Origin: Bolinopsis microptera
Lineage: Eukaryota > Ctenophora > Tentaculata > Lobata > Bolinopsidae
Assembly: GCF_026151205.1 (NCBI RefSeq)
Contig: NC_087073.1
Coordinates: forward strand, 22,948,987 to 23,012,986
Direction: 5' to 3'
DNA length: 64,000 bases
The notes under the pieces were generated by a model. It made no database searches, had not been told where the DNA came from, and saw only the letters and a list, made by a program, of their open reading frames with translations. Shown here piece after piece: positions 34,621 to 48,200 of this stretch; the stretch's first letter is position 1; each line of letters starts with the position of its first letter. The position numbers were made by a program, and so were the translations under genes.

Positions 34621-37600
34621 CTGAAATCAGCAATCCCTTTCAGCGCGTAGTTGACAATGTAAGATTAATTAATATGAGACATAGAATTATATTTTAATAT
34701 GATTTTAAAAAGAGTTGACAAAAGCACATGAATATAAACTCGATAATCGCTTACCTCGTCGTCTTCCTCCTCCTCCTCCTCCTCCTCCTCCTCCTCCTCG
34801 CTATCTAAATCATCGTCCTCTCCCTCTTCATCTAACTCGAAGTCTTCATCTGAATCTGGCTCTGCAGTACCTTCCCTATTTCATTATTTAGGTTTATTGA
34901 GCCAACATTCGGATAGGAGCAAAACAGGCAAAATTGTAAACAAAAATGATCGAGCGCGGGTAAAACTTGCGCGCTAAAATGGCGCGAAAATTAAAAAATC
35001 AATTTTGAGTAGACCTTTTCTAAAGTCACCAGAAGACGTTTCCCTGAAATGTGTATGCGATTTTGTATGCGATTTGCGCGCCGCACGTACGTTAAAATAA
35101 TTATATTTGTAGAATTTATGACGGTAACCCTTCAAAAGTCAAAATAAACTGCTCGTATATTTATAGACACTATGATATGAATAACTAAATAACACCTTGA
35201 ACCCAACTTGGAACCACATCCAAGGGCTGCACCGACCCCAGAAAAGCTATAATTCAAGTCAAAAATCTTTACTCGGCCCTGTATGTGATTTGTGTTCCGG
35301 GGTAGTGGACAGATGTTTTAGTGGTTGAATAGCTAGTACCTATCCCAAACCATCATAAAAACCAAGTTTTGTTCTCTCAACCCACTCAGGCCACTCCCAG
35401 GGGCCACACATAACCCAAAATAGCTGAAATCCAGGTCAAATCCCATACATAAAAATCAAGACTAAGAATCTTTACCCCCGTATGCGATTTATGTTCCGGG
35501 GTAGGTGGCCCATGTTTTAGTATAAACCACTCTCAAACCACTCAGGCCACTCCCAGGAGCCACGCCCATCCCAAAATAGCTGAAATCCAGCTGAAATCCC
35601 ATACAAATTCAGACTGAGAATCTTTACCCCCGTATGCGATTTATGTTCCGGGGTAGGTGGCCCATGTTTTAGTATAAAAATGGGTACTGCCTATCCCAAA
35701 CCATCATAAAAACGAAGTTTCAACCTCTCAAACCACTCAGGCCACTCCCAGGGGCCACGCCCATCACAAAATAGCTGAAATCCTGGTCAAATCCCATACA
35801 AATTCAGACTGAGAATCTTTACCCCCGTATGCGATTTATGTTCCGGGGTAGGTGGCCCATGTTCTAGTATAAAAATGGGTACAACCTATCCCAAACCATC
35901 ATAAAAACCAAGTTTCGACCTCTCAAACCACTCAGGCCACTCCCAGGAGCCACGCCCATCCCAAAATAGCTGAAATCCAGCTGAAATCCTAAACAAATTC
36001 AGACTGAGAATCTTTACCCCCGTATGCGATTTATGTTCCGGGGTAGGTGGCCCATGTTCTAGTATAAAAATGGGTACTGCCTATCCCAAACCATCATAAA
36101 AATCAAGTTTCGACCTCTCAACCCACTCAGGCCACTCCCAGGAGCCACGCCCATCCCAAAATTACTGAAATCCAGCTAAAATCCTGACTTTAAAATCTTT
36201 ACCCCCGTATGCGATTTATGTTCCAGGGTAGGTGGCCCATGTTTTACTATAAAAATGGGTACTACCTATCCCAAACCATCATAAAAACCAAGTTTCGACC
36301 TCTCAAACCACTCAGGCCACTCCCAGGGGCCACGCCCATCACAAAATAGCTGAAATCCTGGTCAAATCCCATACAAATTCAGACTGAGAATCTTTACCCC
36401 CGTATGCGATTTATGTTCCGGGGTAGGTGGCCCATGTTTTAGAATAAAAATGGGTACTACCTATCCCAAACCATCATAAAGACTAAGTTTCGACCTCTCA
36501 AACCACTCAGGCCACTCCCAGGAGCCACGCCCATCCCAAAATAGCTGAAATCCAGCTGAAATCCTAAACAAATTCAGACTGAGAATCTTTACCCCCGTAT
36601 GCGATTTATGTTCCGGGGTAGGTGGCTCATGTTCTAGTATAAAAATGGGTACTGCCTATCCCAAACCATCATAAAAATCAAGTTTCGACCTCTCAACCCA
36701 CTCAGGCCACTCCCAGGAGCCACGCCCATCCCAAAATTACTGAAATCCAGCTAAAATCCTGACTTTAAAATCTTTACCCCCGTATGCAATTTATGTTCCG
36801 GGGTAGGTGGCCCATATTTTGGTATAAAAATGGGTACAACCTATCCCAAACCATCATAAAAACCAAGTTTCGACCTCTCAAACCACTCAGGCCACTCCCA
36901 GGAGCCACGCCCATCCCAAAATAGCTGAAATCTAGCTGAAATCCCATACAAATTCAGACTGAGAATCTTTACCCCCGTATGCGATTTATGTTCCGGGGTA
37001 GGTGGCCCATGTTTTAGTATAAAAATGGGTACTACCTATCCCAAACCATCATAAAAACCAAGTTTCGACCTCTCAGACCACTCAGGCCACTTCCAGGGGC
37101 CACGCCCATCCCAAAATAGCTGAAATCCAGCTGAAATCCTAAACAAATTCAGACTGAGAATCTTTACCCCCGTATGCGATTTATGTTCCGGGGTAGGTGG
37201 CCCATGTTTTAGAATAAAAATGGGTACTACCTATCCCAATGATATGATGGTTTGGGATAGGCAGTACCCATTTTTATACTAAAACATGGGCCACCTACCC
37301 CGGAACATAAATCGCATACGGGGGTAAAGATTTTCAATCTTGATTTTACCAGGATTTCAGCTATTTTGGGATGGGCGTGGCCCCTGGGAGTGGCCTGAGT
37401 GGGTTGGGAGGTCGAAACTTGATTTTTATGATGGTTTGGGATAGGCAGTACCCATTTTATACTAAAACATGGGCCACCTACCCCGGAACATAAATCGCAT
37501 ACGGGGGTAAAGATTCTCAGTCTGGATTTGTATGGGATTTGACCTGGATTTCAGCTATTTTGGGATGGGCGTGGCCCCTGGGAGTGGCCTGAGTGGTTTG

Positions 37601-39228
37601 AGAGGTCGAAACTTGGTTTTTATGATGGTTTGGGATAGTCAGTACCCATTTTTATACTAAAACATGGCCCACCTACCCCGGAACATAAATCGCATACGGG
37701 GGTAAAGATTCTCAGTCTGGATTTGTATGGGATTTGACCTGGATTTCAGCTATTTTGGGATGGGCGTGGCCCCTGGGAGTGGCCTGAGTGGTTTGAGAGG
37801 TCGAAACTTGGTTTTTATGATGGTTTGGGATAGGCAGTACCCATTTTTATACTAAAACATGGGCCACCTACCCCGGAACATAAATCGCATACGGGGGTAA
37901 AGATTTTCAATCTTGATTTTACCAGGATTTCAGCTATTTTGGGATGGGCGTGGCCCCTGGGAGTGGCCTGAGTGGGTTGGGAGGTCGAAACTTGATTTTT
38001 ATGATGGTTTGGGACAGGTACTAACTATTTAAAACCCTAAACCTGTTCCAAATACCCCGGAACACAAATCGCATACAGGGGTGAAATCGCATACAAATCG
38101 CATACACAAATCAAGGAAACGTGCTCTCAAAGTCACGATATTGCCACGATATTGTCACAATATTGTCCACACCAGGAGATGTTTCCCCAAAATGTAAAGC
38201 AATGGTTTACTAAAATAATGCTTAATTTCATACAAAAAATAGTCCTCAAAAGGGAATGCAACGCAATTTGTCCTTTACAACTATCCTTTAACAGGTCAGA
38301 AAAAATAATGTTATTATCTTTTCTTTTATTTTTGCTACAATCACGCCACAACATTTGTAAAAACATAACCTAACATTGTTAGGACCTTATCAATTATTTG
38401 AAGAAATTTAAATGTGTTAAGTAAAGTTTTAATACCTGTCAATTCCATCAAGGAAGGTAAGTTGTGGAATCGCTGAAAATACTTTATCTCGATATTTTTC
38501 AACTTCAGCAATCGGACATTCGATCAAATCCAAACTTGACAGATTACTCAGCAATTTCTGAAAGATTTTATTACATTAAATTGTACAACCAAGTTTATAA
38601 AATGGATAGCTCTGAATCACAACTCAAACAAAGGTAACCGAGATAAAACACCACCAGCATTTGTTAAAAAGTTAACCCTAGTAGCAGTGTAAAGATAAAC
38701 AAACCAGTGGTTCCAGCGTAGCAACATCTTTAATCCTATTATTACAGATCTTGAGGGAGGTGAGGTTTGGGCAACTCTTCAAATACTCCAGATCCCCCGA
38801 CAACTTATTATCACTAACCTCCAACTGTAATATCAGTGAGATATATCAAACTGGTACTTTCAGAGACAACAATAAAATAACAGTTAGCACACCGGTGTCC
38901 GGGCAATATTTTATTATTTGGCGATTTCAACATAGGTAGGTTAGATCTCCAAAGTTAATTCCAGGTTAACTATTTTAGCACTGTCAATGTTTATTGTTGG
39001 CTTAATTAACTCACTATGGTCGTATAACATATAATATTCTGCGTTCTAATTTCTATTATAATTAAACGTTCCCCTACTACCTACCGATCTTAGTTTGGGG
39101 TAAGCAGGGAATCCTTTAAGAGAAGTGAGACCTATGTTGATCATGCTGAGAACCTCTAACTCCTCGTATTTATCTGTTAGTCCTGTTAGCGTGCTGGCTC
39201 TACAGTTATCTAGAAACAACTCCTTTAC
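34447..39228 (-). CDS. ANP32: ANP32-like acidic leucine-rich nuclear phosphoprotein (five exons; exon 1 not found)
   Basis: Exons on the minus strand are 39228-39085, 38824-38705, 38557-38436, 34875-34755 and 34620-34447. They join in phase to 226 codons plus TGA, near the usual family length once the short first exon is added. The order is LRR1-2 (VKELFLDNCRAS, LEVLSMINIGLTSL), LRR3-4 (LEVSDNKLSG, CPNLTSLKICNNRIKDVATL), LRR cap (KLLSNLSSLDLIECPI, VFSAIPQLTFLDGIDR), then an acidic tail starting EPDSDEDFELDEE with 12 Glu in a row, and a basic KRAKID near the C-terminus that could serve as nuclear signal. Family members bind histones and act as chromatin and phosphatase (PP2A) regulators in the nucleus. 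Exon 1 should lie upstream, to the right of 59311, but was not recognised. Confidence 0.93.
34755..34875 (-). CDS. ANP32: ANP32 exon 5 (acidic tail, poly-Glu)
   Basis: 121 nt. The acceptor is GAAATAG|GGAAGG and the donor is GACGAG|GTAAGC. It encodes EGTAEPDSDEDFELDEEGED, then DDLDS, 12 Glu (GAA plus eleven GAG codons, a pure triplet tract at 34764-34799) and DDE. An alternative acceptor CTGCAG at 34862 would break frame with exon 4. Confidence 0.9.
34876..38435 (-). other. ANP32 intron 4, 3.56 kb, mostly repeat
   Basis: The other introns are 134-260 bp. This one is swollen by the 195-bp repeat block. The ends outside the block (34876-35269 and 38111-38435) show no further feature. Confidence 0.8.
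35270..38110. repeat. ~195-bp satellite, ~10 direct then ~5 inverted copies
   Basis: The unit contains ACCCCCGTATGCGATTTATG, TTCCGGGGTAGGTGGCCCAT and CACTCAGGCCACTCCCAGG. Copies run in one orientation to about 37236 and then switch to the reverse complement at CTATCCCAATGATATGATGG. The outermost copies (35270 and 38040) are most diverged. RNA across the switch could form a very long hairpin inside the intron. Confidence 0.93.
38436..38557 (-). CDS. ANP32: ANP32 exon 4 (LRR cap)
   Basis: 122 nt. The acceptor is ATCTTTCAG and the donor is GACAG|GTATTA. It encodes KLLSNLSSLDLIECPIAEVE, then KYRDKVFSAIPQLTFLDGID. The last two bases plus the first base of exon 5 make Arg, giving the conserved LDGxDR cap. 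Confidence 0.92.
38705..38824 (-). CDS. ANP32: ANP32 exon 3 (LRR3-4)
   Basis: 120 nt, phase 0. The acceptor is GATATTACAG and the donor is CCACTG|GTTTGT. It encodes LEVSDNKLSGDLEYLKSCPN, then LTSLKICNNRIKDVATLEPL, matching the family's LELSDN...CPNLTHLNLSGN pattern. Confidence 0.92.
39085..39228 (-). CDS. ANP32: ANP32 exon 2 (LRR1-2)
   Basis: 144 nt, phase 0 at both ends. The acceptor is CTCTGCAG|GTAAAG and the donor is GATCG|GTAGGT. It encodes VKELFLDNCRASTLTGLTD, then KYEELEVLSMINIGLTSLKG and AYPKLRS. Its first 59 bases are the sequence amplified in the 69-bp array that lies directly upstream. Confidence 0.92.
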
Positions 39229-42200
39229 CTGCAGAGTATTATCTGTTAGTCCTGTTAGCGTGCTGGCTCTACAGTTATCTAGAAACAACTCCTTTACCTG
39301 CAGAGTATTATCTGTTAGTCCTGTTAGCGTGCTGGCTCTACAGTTATCTAGAAACAGCTCCTTTACCTGCAGAGTATTATCTGTTAGTCCTGTTAGCGTG
39401 CTGGCTCTACAGTTATCTAGAAACAACTCCTTTACCTGCAGAGTATTATCTGTTAGTCCTGTTAGCGTGCTGGCTCTACAGTTATCTAGAAACAACTCCT
39501 TTACCTGCAGAGTATTATCTGTTAGTCCTGTTAGCGTGCTGGCTCTACAGTTATCTAGAAACAACTCCTTTACCTGCAGAGTATTATCTGTTAGTCCTGT
39601 TAGCGTGCTGGCTCTACAGTTATCTAGAAACAGCTCCTTTACCTGCAGAGTATTATCTGTTAGTCCTGTTAGCGTGCTGGCTCTACAGTTGTCTAGAAAC
39701 AGCTCCTTTACCTGCAGAGTATTATCTGTTAGTCCTGTTAGCGTGCTGGCTCTACAGTTATCTAGAAACAACTCCTTTACCTGCAGAGTATTATCTGTTA
39801 GTCCTGTTAGCGTGCTGGCTCTACAGTTATCTAGAAACAGCTCCTTTACCTGCAGAGTATTATCTGTTAGTCCTGTTAGCGTGCTGGCTCTACAGTTATC
39901 TAGAAACAGCTCCTTTACCTGCAGAGTATTATCTGTTAGTCCTGTTAGCGTGCTGGCTCTACAGTTATCTAGAAACAGCTCCTTTACCTGCAGAGTATTA
40001 TCTGTTAGTCCTGTTAGCGTGCTGGCTCTACAGTTGTCTAGAAACAGCTCCTTTACCTGCAGAGTATTATCTGTTAGTCCTGTTAGCGTGCTGGCTCTAC
40101 AGTTATCTAGAAACAGCTCCTTTACCTGCAGAGTATTATCTGTTAGTCCTGTTAGCGTGCTGGCTCTACAGTTATCTAGAAACAGCTCCTTTACCTGCAG
40201 AGTATTATCTGTTAGTCCTGTTAGCGTGCTGGCTCTACAGTTGTCTAGAAACAGCTCCTTTACCTGCAGAGTATTTATCTGTTAGTCCTGTTAGCGTGCT
40301 GGCTCTACAGTTATCTAGAAACAACTCCTTTACCTGCAGAGTATTATCTGTTAGTCCTGTTAGCGTGCTGGCTCTACAGTTATCTAGAAACAGCTCCTTT
40401 ACCTGCAGAGTATTATCTGTTAGTCCTGTTAGCGTGCTGGCTCTACATTTATCTAGAAACAGCTCCTTTACCTGCAGAGTATTATCTGTTAGTCCTGTTA
40501 GCGTGCTGGCTCTACATTTATCTAGAAACAGCTCCTTTACCTGCAGAGTATTATCTGTTAGTCCTGTTAGCGTGCTGGCTCTACAGTTATCTAGAAACAG
40601 CTCCTTTACCTGCAGAGTATTATCTGTTAGTCCTGTTAGCGTGCTGGCTCTACATTTATCTAGAAACAGCTCCTTTACCTGCAGAGTATTATCTGTTAGT
40701 CCTGTTAGCGTGCTGGCTCTACAGTTATCTAGAAACAGCTCCTTTACCTGCAGAGTATTATCTGTAAGTCCTGTTAGCGTGCTGGCTCTACAGTTGTCTA
40801 GAAACAACTCCTTTACCTGCAGAGTATTATCTGTAAGTCCTGTTAGCGTGCTGGCTCTACAGTTATCTAGAAACAGCTCCTTTACCTGCAGAGTATTATC
40901 TGTTAGTCCTGTTAGCGTGCTGGCTCTACAGTTATCTAGAAACAGCTCCTTTACCTGCAGAGTATTATCTGTTAGTCCTGTTAGCGTGCTGGCTCTACAG
41001 TTATCTAGAAACAGCTCCTTTACCTGCAGAGTATTATCTGTTAGTCCTGTTAGCGTGCTGGCTCTACAGTTATCTAGAAACAGCTCCTTTACCTGCAGAG
41101 TATTATCTGTTAGTCCTGTTAGCGTGCTGGCTCTACAGTTATCTAGAAACAGCTCCTTTACCTGCAGAGTATTATCTGTTAGTCCTGTTAGCGTGCTGGC
41201 TCTACAGTTATCTAGAAACAGCTCCTTTACCTGCAGAGTATTATCTGTTAGTCCTGTTAGCGTGCTGGCTCTACAGTTATCTAGAAACAGCTCCTTTACC
41301 TGCAGAGTATTATCTGTTAGTCCTGTTAGCGTGCTGGCTCTACAGTTGTCTAGAAACAACTCCTTTACCTGCAGAGTATTATCTGTTAGTCCTGTTAGCG
41401 TGCTGGCTCTACAGTTATCTAGAAACAGCTCCTTTACCTGCAGAGTATTTATCTGTTAGTCCTGTTAGCGTGCTGGCTCTACAGTTGTCTAGAAACAACT
41501 CCTTTACCTGCAGAGTATTTATCTGTTAGTCCTGTTAGCGTGCTGGCTCTACAGTTGTCTAGAAACAACTCCTTTACCTGCAGAGTATTATCTGTTAGTC
41601 CTGTTAGCGTGCTGGCTCTACAGTTATCTAGAAACAGCTCCTTTACCTGCAGAGTATTATCTGTTAGTCCTGTTAGCGTGCTGGCTCTACAGTTATCTAG
41701 AAACAGCTCCTTTACCTGCAGAGTATTATCTGTTAGTCCTGTTAGCGTGCTGGCTCTACAGTTATCTAGAAACAGCTCCTTTACCTGCAGAGTATTATCT
41801 GTTAGTCCTGTTAGCGTGCTGGCTCTACAGTTGTCTAGAAACAACTCCTTTACCTGCAGAGTATTATCTGTTAGTCCTGTTAGCGTGCTGGCTCTACAGT
41901 TATCTAGAAACAGCTTCTTTACCTGCAGAGTATTTATCTGTTAGTCCTGTTAGCGTGCTGGCTCTACAGTTGTCTAGAAACAACTCCTTTACCTGCAGAG
42001 TATTATCTGTTAGTCCTGTTAGCGTGATGGCTCTACAGTTATCTAGAAACAGCTCCTTTACCTGCAGAGTATTATCTGTTAGTCCTGTTAGCGTGCTGGC
42101 TCTACAGTTGTCTAGAAACAACTCCTTTACCTGCAGAGTATTATCTGTTAGTCCTGTTAGCGTGCTGGCTCTACAGTTATCTAGAAACAGCTCCTTTACC

Positions 42201-45200
42201 TGCAGAGTATTATCTGTTAGTCCTGTTAGCGTGCTGGCTCTACAGTTGTCTAGAAACAACTCCTTTACCTGCAGAGTATTTATCTGTTAGTCCTGTTAGC
42301 GTGCTGGCTCTACAGTTATCTAGAAACAGCTCCTTTACCTGCAGAGTATTTATCTGTTAGTCCTGTTAGCGTGCTGGCTCTACAGTTATCTAGAAACAAC
42401 TCCTTCACCTGCAGAGTATTATCTGTTAGTCCTGTTAGCGTGCTGGCTCTACAGTTATCTAGAAACAGCTCCTTTACCTGCAGAGTATTATCTGTTAGTC
42501 CTGTTAGCGTGCTGGCTCTACATGTATCTAGAAACAGCTCCTTTACCTGCAGAGTATTATCTGTTAGTCCTGTTAGCGTGCTGGCTCTACAGTTATCTAG
42601 AAACAGCTCCTTTACCTGCAGAGTATTATCTGTTAGTCCTGTTAGCGTGCTGGCTCTACAGTTATCTAGAAACAGCTCCTTTACCTGCAGAGTATTATCT
42701 GTTAGTCCTGTTAGCGTGCTGGCTCTACAGTTGTCTAGAAACAACTCCTTTACCTGCAGAGTATTATCTGTTAGTCCTGTTAGCGTGCTGGCTCTACAGT
42801 TATCTAGAAACAGCTCCTTTACCTGCAGAGTATTATCTGTTAGTCCTGTTAGCGTGCTGGCTCTACAGTTATCTAGAAACAACTCCTTCACCTGCAGAGT
42901 ATTATCTGTTAGTCCTGTTAGCGTGCTGGCTCTACAGTTATCTAGAAACAGCTCCTTTACCTGCAGAGTATTATCTGTTAGTCCTGTTAGCGTGCTGGCT
43001 CTACAGTTGTCTAGAAACAGCTCCTTTACCTGCAGAGTATTATCTGTTAGTCCTGTTAGCGTGCTGGCTCTACAGTTATCTAGAAACAGCTCCTTTACCT
43101 GCAGAGTATTATCTGTTAGTCCTGTTAGCGTGCTGGCTCTACAGTTATCTAGAAACAGCTCCTTTACCTGCAGAGTATTATCTGTTAGTCCTGTTAGCGT
43201 GCTGGCTCTACAGTTATCTAGAAACAGCTCCTTTACCTGCAGAGTATTATCTGTTAGTCCTGTTAGCGTGCTGGCTCTACAGTTGTCTAGAAACAGCTCC
43301 TTTACCTGCAGAGTATTATCTGTTAGTCCTGTTAGCGTGCTGGCTCTACAGTTATCTAGAAACAGCTCCTTTACCTGCAGAGTATTATCTGTTAGTCCTG
43401 TTAGCGTGCTGGCTCTACAGTTATCTAGAAACAGCTCCTTTACCTGCAGAGTATTATCTGTTAGTCCTGTTAGCGTGCTGGCTCTACAGTTATCTAGAAA
43501 CAGCTCCTTTACCTGCAGAGTATTATCTGTTAGTCCTGTTAGCGTGCTGGCTCTACAGTTGTCTAGAAACAGCTCCTTTACCTGCAGAGTATTATCTGTT
43601 AGTCCTGTTAGCGTGCTGGCTCTACAGTTATCTAGAAACAGCTCCTTTACCTGCAGAGTATTATCTGTTAGTCCTGTTAGCGTGCTGGCTCTACAGTTGT
43701 CTAGAAACAGCTCCTTTACCTGCAGAGTATTATCTGTTAGTCCTGTTAGCGTGCTGGCTCTACAGTTGTCTAGAAACAGCTCCTTTACCTGCAGAGTATT
43801 ATCTGTTAGTCCTGTTAGCGTGCTGGCTCTACAGTTATCTAGAAACAGCTCCTTTACCTGCAGAGTATTATCTGTTAGTCCTGTTAGCGTGCTGGCTCTA
43901 CAGTTATCTAGAAACAGCTCCTTTACCTGCAGAGTATTATCTGTTAGTCCTGTTAGCGTGCTGGCTCTACAGTTATCTAGAAACAGCTCCTTTACCTGCA
44001 GAGTATTATCTGTTAGTCCTGTTAGCGTGCTGGCTCTACAGTTATCTAGAAACAGCTCCTTTACCTGCAGAGTATTATCTGTTAGTCCTGTTAGCGTGCT
44101 GGCTCTACAGTTATCTAGAAACAGCTCCTTTACCTGCAGAGTATTATCTGTTAGTCCTGTTAGCGTGCTGGCTCTACAGTTGTCTAGAAACAGCTCCTTT
44201 ACCTGCAGAGTATTATCTGTTAGTCCTGTTAGCGTGCTGGCTCTACAGTTATCTAGAAACAGCTCCTTTACCTGCAGAGTATTATCTGTTAGTCCTGTTA
44301 GCGTGCTGGCTCTACAGTTGTCTAGAAACAGCTCCTTTACCTGCAGAGTATTATCTGTTAGTCCTGTTAGCGTGCTGGCTCTACAGTTATCTAGAAACAA
44401 CTCCTTTACCTGCAGAGTATTATCTGTTAGTCCTGTTAGCGTGCTGGCTCTACAGTTATCTAGAAACAGCTCCTTTACCTGCAGAGTATTATCTGTTAGT
44501 CCTGTTAGCGTGCTGGCTCTACATTTATCTAGAAACAGCTCCTTTACCTGCAGAGTATTATCTGTTAGTCCTGTTAGCGTGCTGGCTCTACAGTTGTCTA
44601 GAAACAGCTCCTTTACCTGCAGAGTATTATCTGTTAGTCCTGTTAGCGTGCTGGCTCTACAGTTATCTAGAAACAGCTCCTTTACCTGCAGAGTATTATC
44701 TGTTAGTCCTGTTAGCGTGCTGGCTCTACAGTTATCTAGAAACAGCTCCTTTACCTGCAGAGTATTATCTGTTAGTCCTGTTAGCGTGCTGGCTCTACAG
44801 TTATCTAGAAACAGCTCCTTTACCTGCAGAGTATTATCTGTTAGTCCTGTTAGCGTGCTGGCTCTACAGTTATCTAGAAACAGCTCCTTTACCTGCAGAG
44901 TATTATCTGTTAGTCCTGTTAGCGTGCTGGCTCTACAGTTATCTAGAAACAGCTCCTTTACCTGCAGAGTATTATCTGTTAGTCCTGTTAGCGTGCTGGC
45001 TCTACATTTATCTAGAAACAGCTCCTTTACCTGCAGAGTATTATCTGTTAGTCCTGTTAGCGTGCTGGCTCTACAGTTATCTAGAAACAGCTCCTTTACC
45101 TGCAGAGTATTATCTGTTAGTCCTGTTAGCGTGCTGGCTCTACATTTATCTAGAAACAGCTCCTTTACCTGCAGAGTATTATCTGTTAGTCCTGTTAGCG

Positions 45201-48200
45201 TGCTGGCTCTACAGTTATCTAGAAACAGCTCCTTTACCTGCAGAGTATTATCTGTTAGTCCTGTTAGCGTGCTGGCTCTACAGTTATCTAGAAACAGCTC
45301 CTTTACCTGCAGAGTATTATCTGTTAGTCCTGTTAGCGTGCTGGCTCTACAGTTATCTAGAAACAGCTCCTTTACCTGCAGAGTATTATCTGTTAGTCCT
45401 GTTAGCGTGCTGGCTCTACATTTATCTAGAAACAGCTCCTTTACCTGCAGAGTATTATCTGTTAGTCCTGTTAGCGTGCTGGCTCTACAGTTATCTAGAA
45501 ACAGCTCCTTTACCTGCAGAGTATTATCTGTTAGTCCTGTTAGCGTGCTGGCTCTACAGTTATCTAGAAACAGCTCCTTTACCTGCAGAGTATTATCTGT
45601 TAGTCCTGTTAGCGTGCTGGCTCTACAGTTATCTAGAAACAGCTCCTTTACCTGCAGAGTATTATCTGTTAGTCCTGTTAGCGTGCTGGCTCTACAGTTG
45701 TCTAGAAACAGCTCCTTTACCTGCAGAGTATTATCTGTTAGTCCTGTTAGCGTGCTGGCTCTACAGTTGTCTAGAAACAGCTCTTTTACCTGCAGAGTAT
45801 TATCTGTTAGTCCTGTTAGCGTGCTGGCTCTACATTTATCTAGAAACAACTCCTTTACCTGCAGAGTATTATCTGTTAGTCCTGTTAGCGTGCTGGCTCT
45901 ACAGTTGTCTAGAAACAGCTCCTTTACCTGCAGAGTATTATCTGTTAGTCCTGTTAGCGTGCTGGCTCTACAGTTATCTAGAAACAACTCCTTTACCTGC
46001 AGAGTATTATCTGTTAGTCCTGTTAGCGTGCTGGCTCTACAGTTGTCTAGAAACAGCTCCTTTACCTGCAGAGTATTATCTGTTAGTCCTGTTAGCGTGC
46101 TGGCTCTACAGTTATCTAGAAACAGCTCCTTTACCTGCAGAGTATTATCTGTTAGTCCTGTTAGCGTGCTGGCTCTACAGTTATCTAGAAACAGCTCCTT
46201 TACCTGCAGAGTATTATCTGTTAGTCCTGTTAGCGTGCTGGCTCTACAGTTGTCTAGAAACAGCTCCTTTACCTGCAGAGTATTATCTGTTAGTCCTGTT
46301 AGCGTGCTGGCTCTACAGTTATCTAGAAACAACTCCTTTACCTGCAGAGTATTATCTGTTAGTCCTGTTAGCGTGCTGGCTCTACAGTTATCTAGAAACA
46401 GCTCCTTTACCTGCAGAGTATTATCTGTTAGTCCTGTTAGCGTGCTGGCTCTACAGTTGTCTAGAAACAGCTCCTTTACCTGCAGAGTATTATCTGTTAG
46501 TCCTGTTAGCGTGCTGGCTCTACAGTTATCTAGAAACAGCTCCTTTACCTGCAGAGTATTATCTGTTAGTCCTGTTAGCGTGCTGGCTCTACAGTTATCT
46601 AGAAACAGCTCCTTTACCTGCAGAGTATTATCTGTTAGTCCTGTTAGCGTGCTGGCTCTACAGTTGTCTAGAAACAGCTCCTTTACCTGCAGAGTATTAT
46701 CTGTTAGTCCTGTTAGCGTGCTGGCTCTACAGTTATCTAGAAACAACTCCTTTACCTGCAGAGTATTATCTGTTAGTCCTGTTAGCGTGCTGGCTCTACA
46801 GTTATCTAGAAACAGCTCCTTTACCTGCAGAGTGTTATCTGTTAGTCCTGTTAGCGTGCTGGCTCTACAGTTATCTAGAAACAGCTCCTTTACCTGCAGA
46901 GTATTATCTGTTAGTCCTGTTAGCGTGCTGGCTCTACAGTTGTCTAGAAACAGCTCCTTTACCTGCAGAGTATTATCTGTTAGTCCTGTTAGCGTGCTGG
47001 CTCTACAGTTATCTAGAAACAGCTCCTTTACCTGCAGAGTATTATCTGTTAGTCCTGTTAGCGTGCTGGCTCTACAGTTATCTAGAAACAGCTCCTTTAC
47101 CTGCAGAGTATTATCTGTTAGTCCTGTTAGCGTGCTGGCTCTACAGTTATCTAGAAACAGCTCCTTTACCTGCAGAGTGTTATCTGTTAGTCCTGTTAGC
47201 GTGCTGGCTCTACAGTTATCTAGAAACAGCTCTTTTACCTGCAGAGTATTATCTGTTAGTCCTGTTAGCGTGCTGGCTCTACATTTATCTAGAAACAGCT
47301 CCTTTACCTGCAGAGTATTATCTGTTAGTCCTGTTAGCGTGCTGGCTCTACATTTATCTAGAAACAGCTCCTTTACCTGCAGAGTATTATCTGTTAGTCC
47401 TGTTAGCGTGCTGGCTCTACAGTTGTCTAGAAACAACTCCTTTACCTGCAGAGTATTATCTGTTAGTCCTGTTAGCGTGCTGGCTCTACAGTTATCTAGA
47501 AACAGCTCCTTTACCTACAGAGTGTTATCTGTTAGTCCTGTTAGCGTGCTGGCTCTACAGTTATCTAGAAACAGCTCCTTTACCTGCAGAGTATTATCTG
47601 TTAGTCCTGTTAGCGTGCTGGCTCTACAGTTATCTAGAAACAGCTCCTTTACCTGCAGAGTATTATCTGTTAGTCCTGTTAGCGTGCTGGCTCTACAGTT
47701 ATCTAGAAACAGCTCCTTTACCTGCAGAGTATTATCTGTTAGTCCTGTTAGCGTGCTGGCTCTACATTTATCTAGAAACAGCTCCTTTACCTGCAGAGTA
47801 TTATCTGTTAGTCCTGTTAGCGTGCTGGCTCTACATTTATCTAGAAACAGCTCCTTTACCTGCAGAGTATTATCTGTTAGTCCTGTTAGCGTGCTGGCTC
47901 TACATTTATCTAGAAACAGCTCCTTTACCTGCAGAGTATTATCTGTTAGTCCTGTTAGCGTGCTGGCTCTACAGTTATCTAGAAACAGCTCCTTTACCTG
48001 CAGAGTATTATCTGTTAGTCCTGTTAGCGTGCTGGCTCTACAGTTATCTAGAAACAGCTCCTTTACCTGCAGAGTATTATCTGTTAGTCCTGTTAGCGTG
48101 CTGGCTCTACAGTTATCTAGAAACAGCTCCTTTACCTGCAGAGTATTATCTGTTAGTCCTGTTAGCGTGCTGGCTCTACAGTTATCTAGAAACAGCTCCT

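Noticed and set aside
34862-34875. ANP32 exon 5 starting after CTGCAG at 34862
   Set aside because: Wrong phase with exon 4. The GAAATAG acceptor restores the conserved LDGxDR junction.
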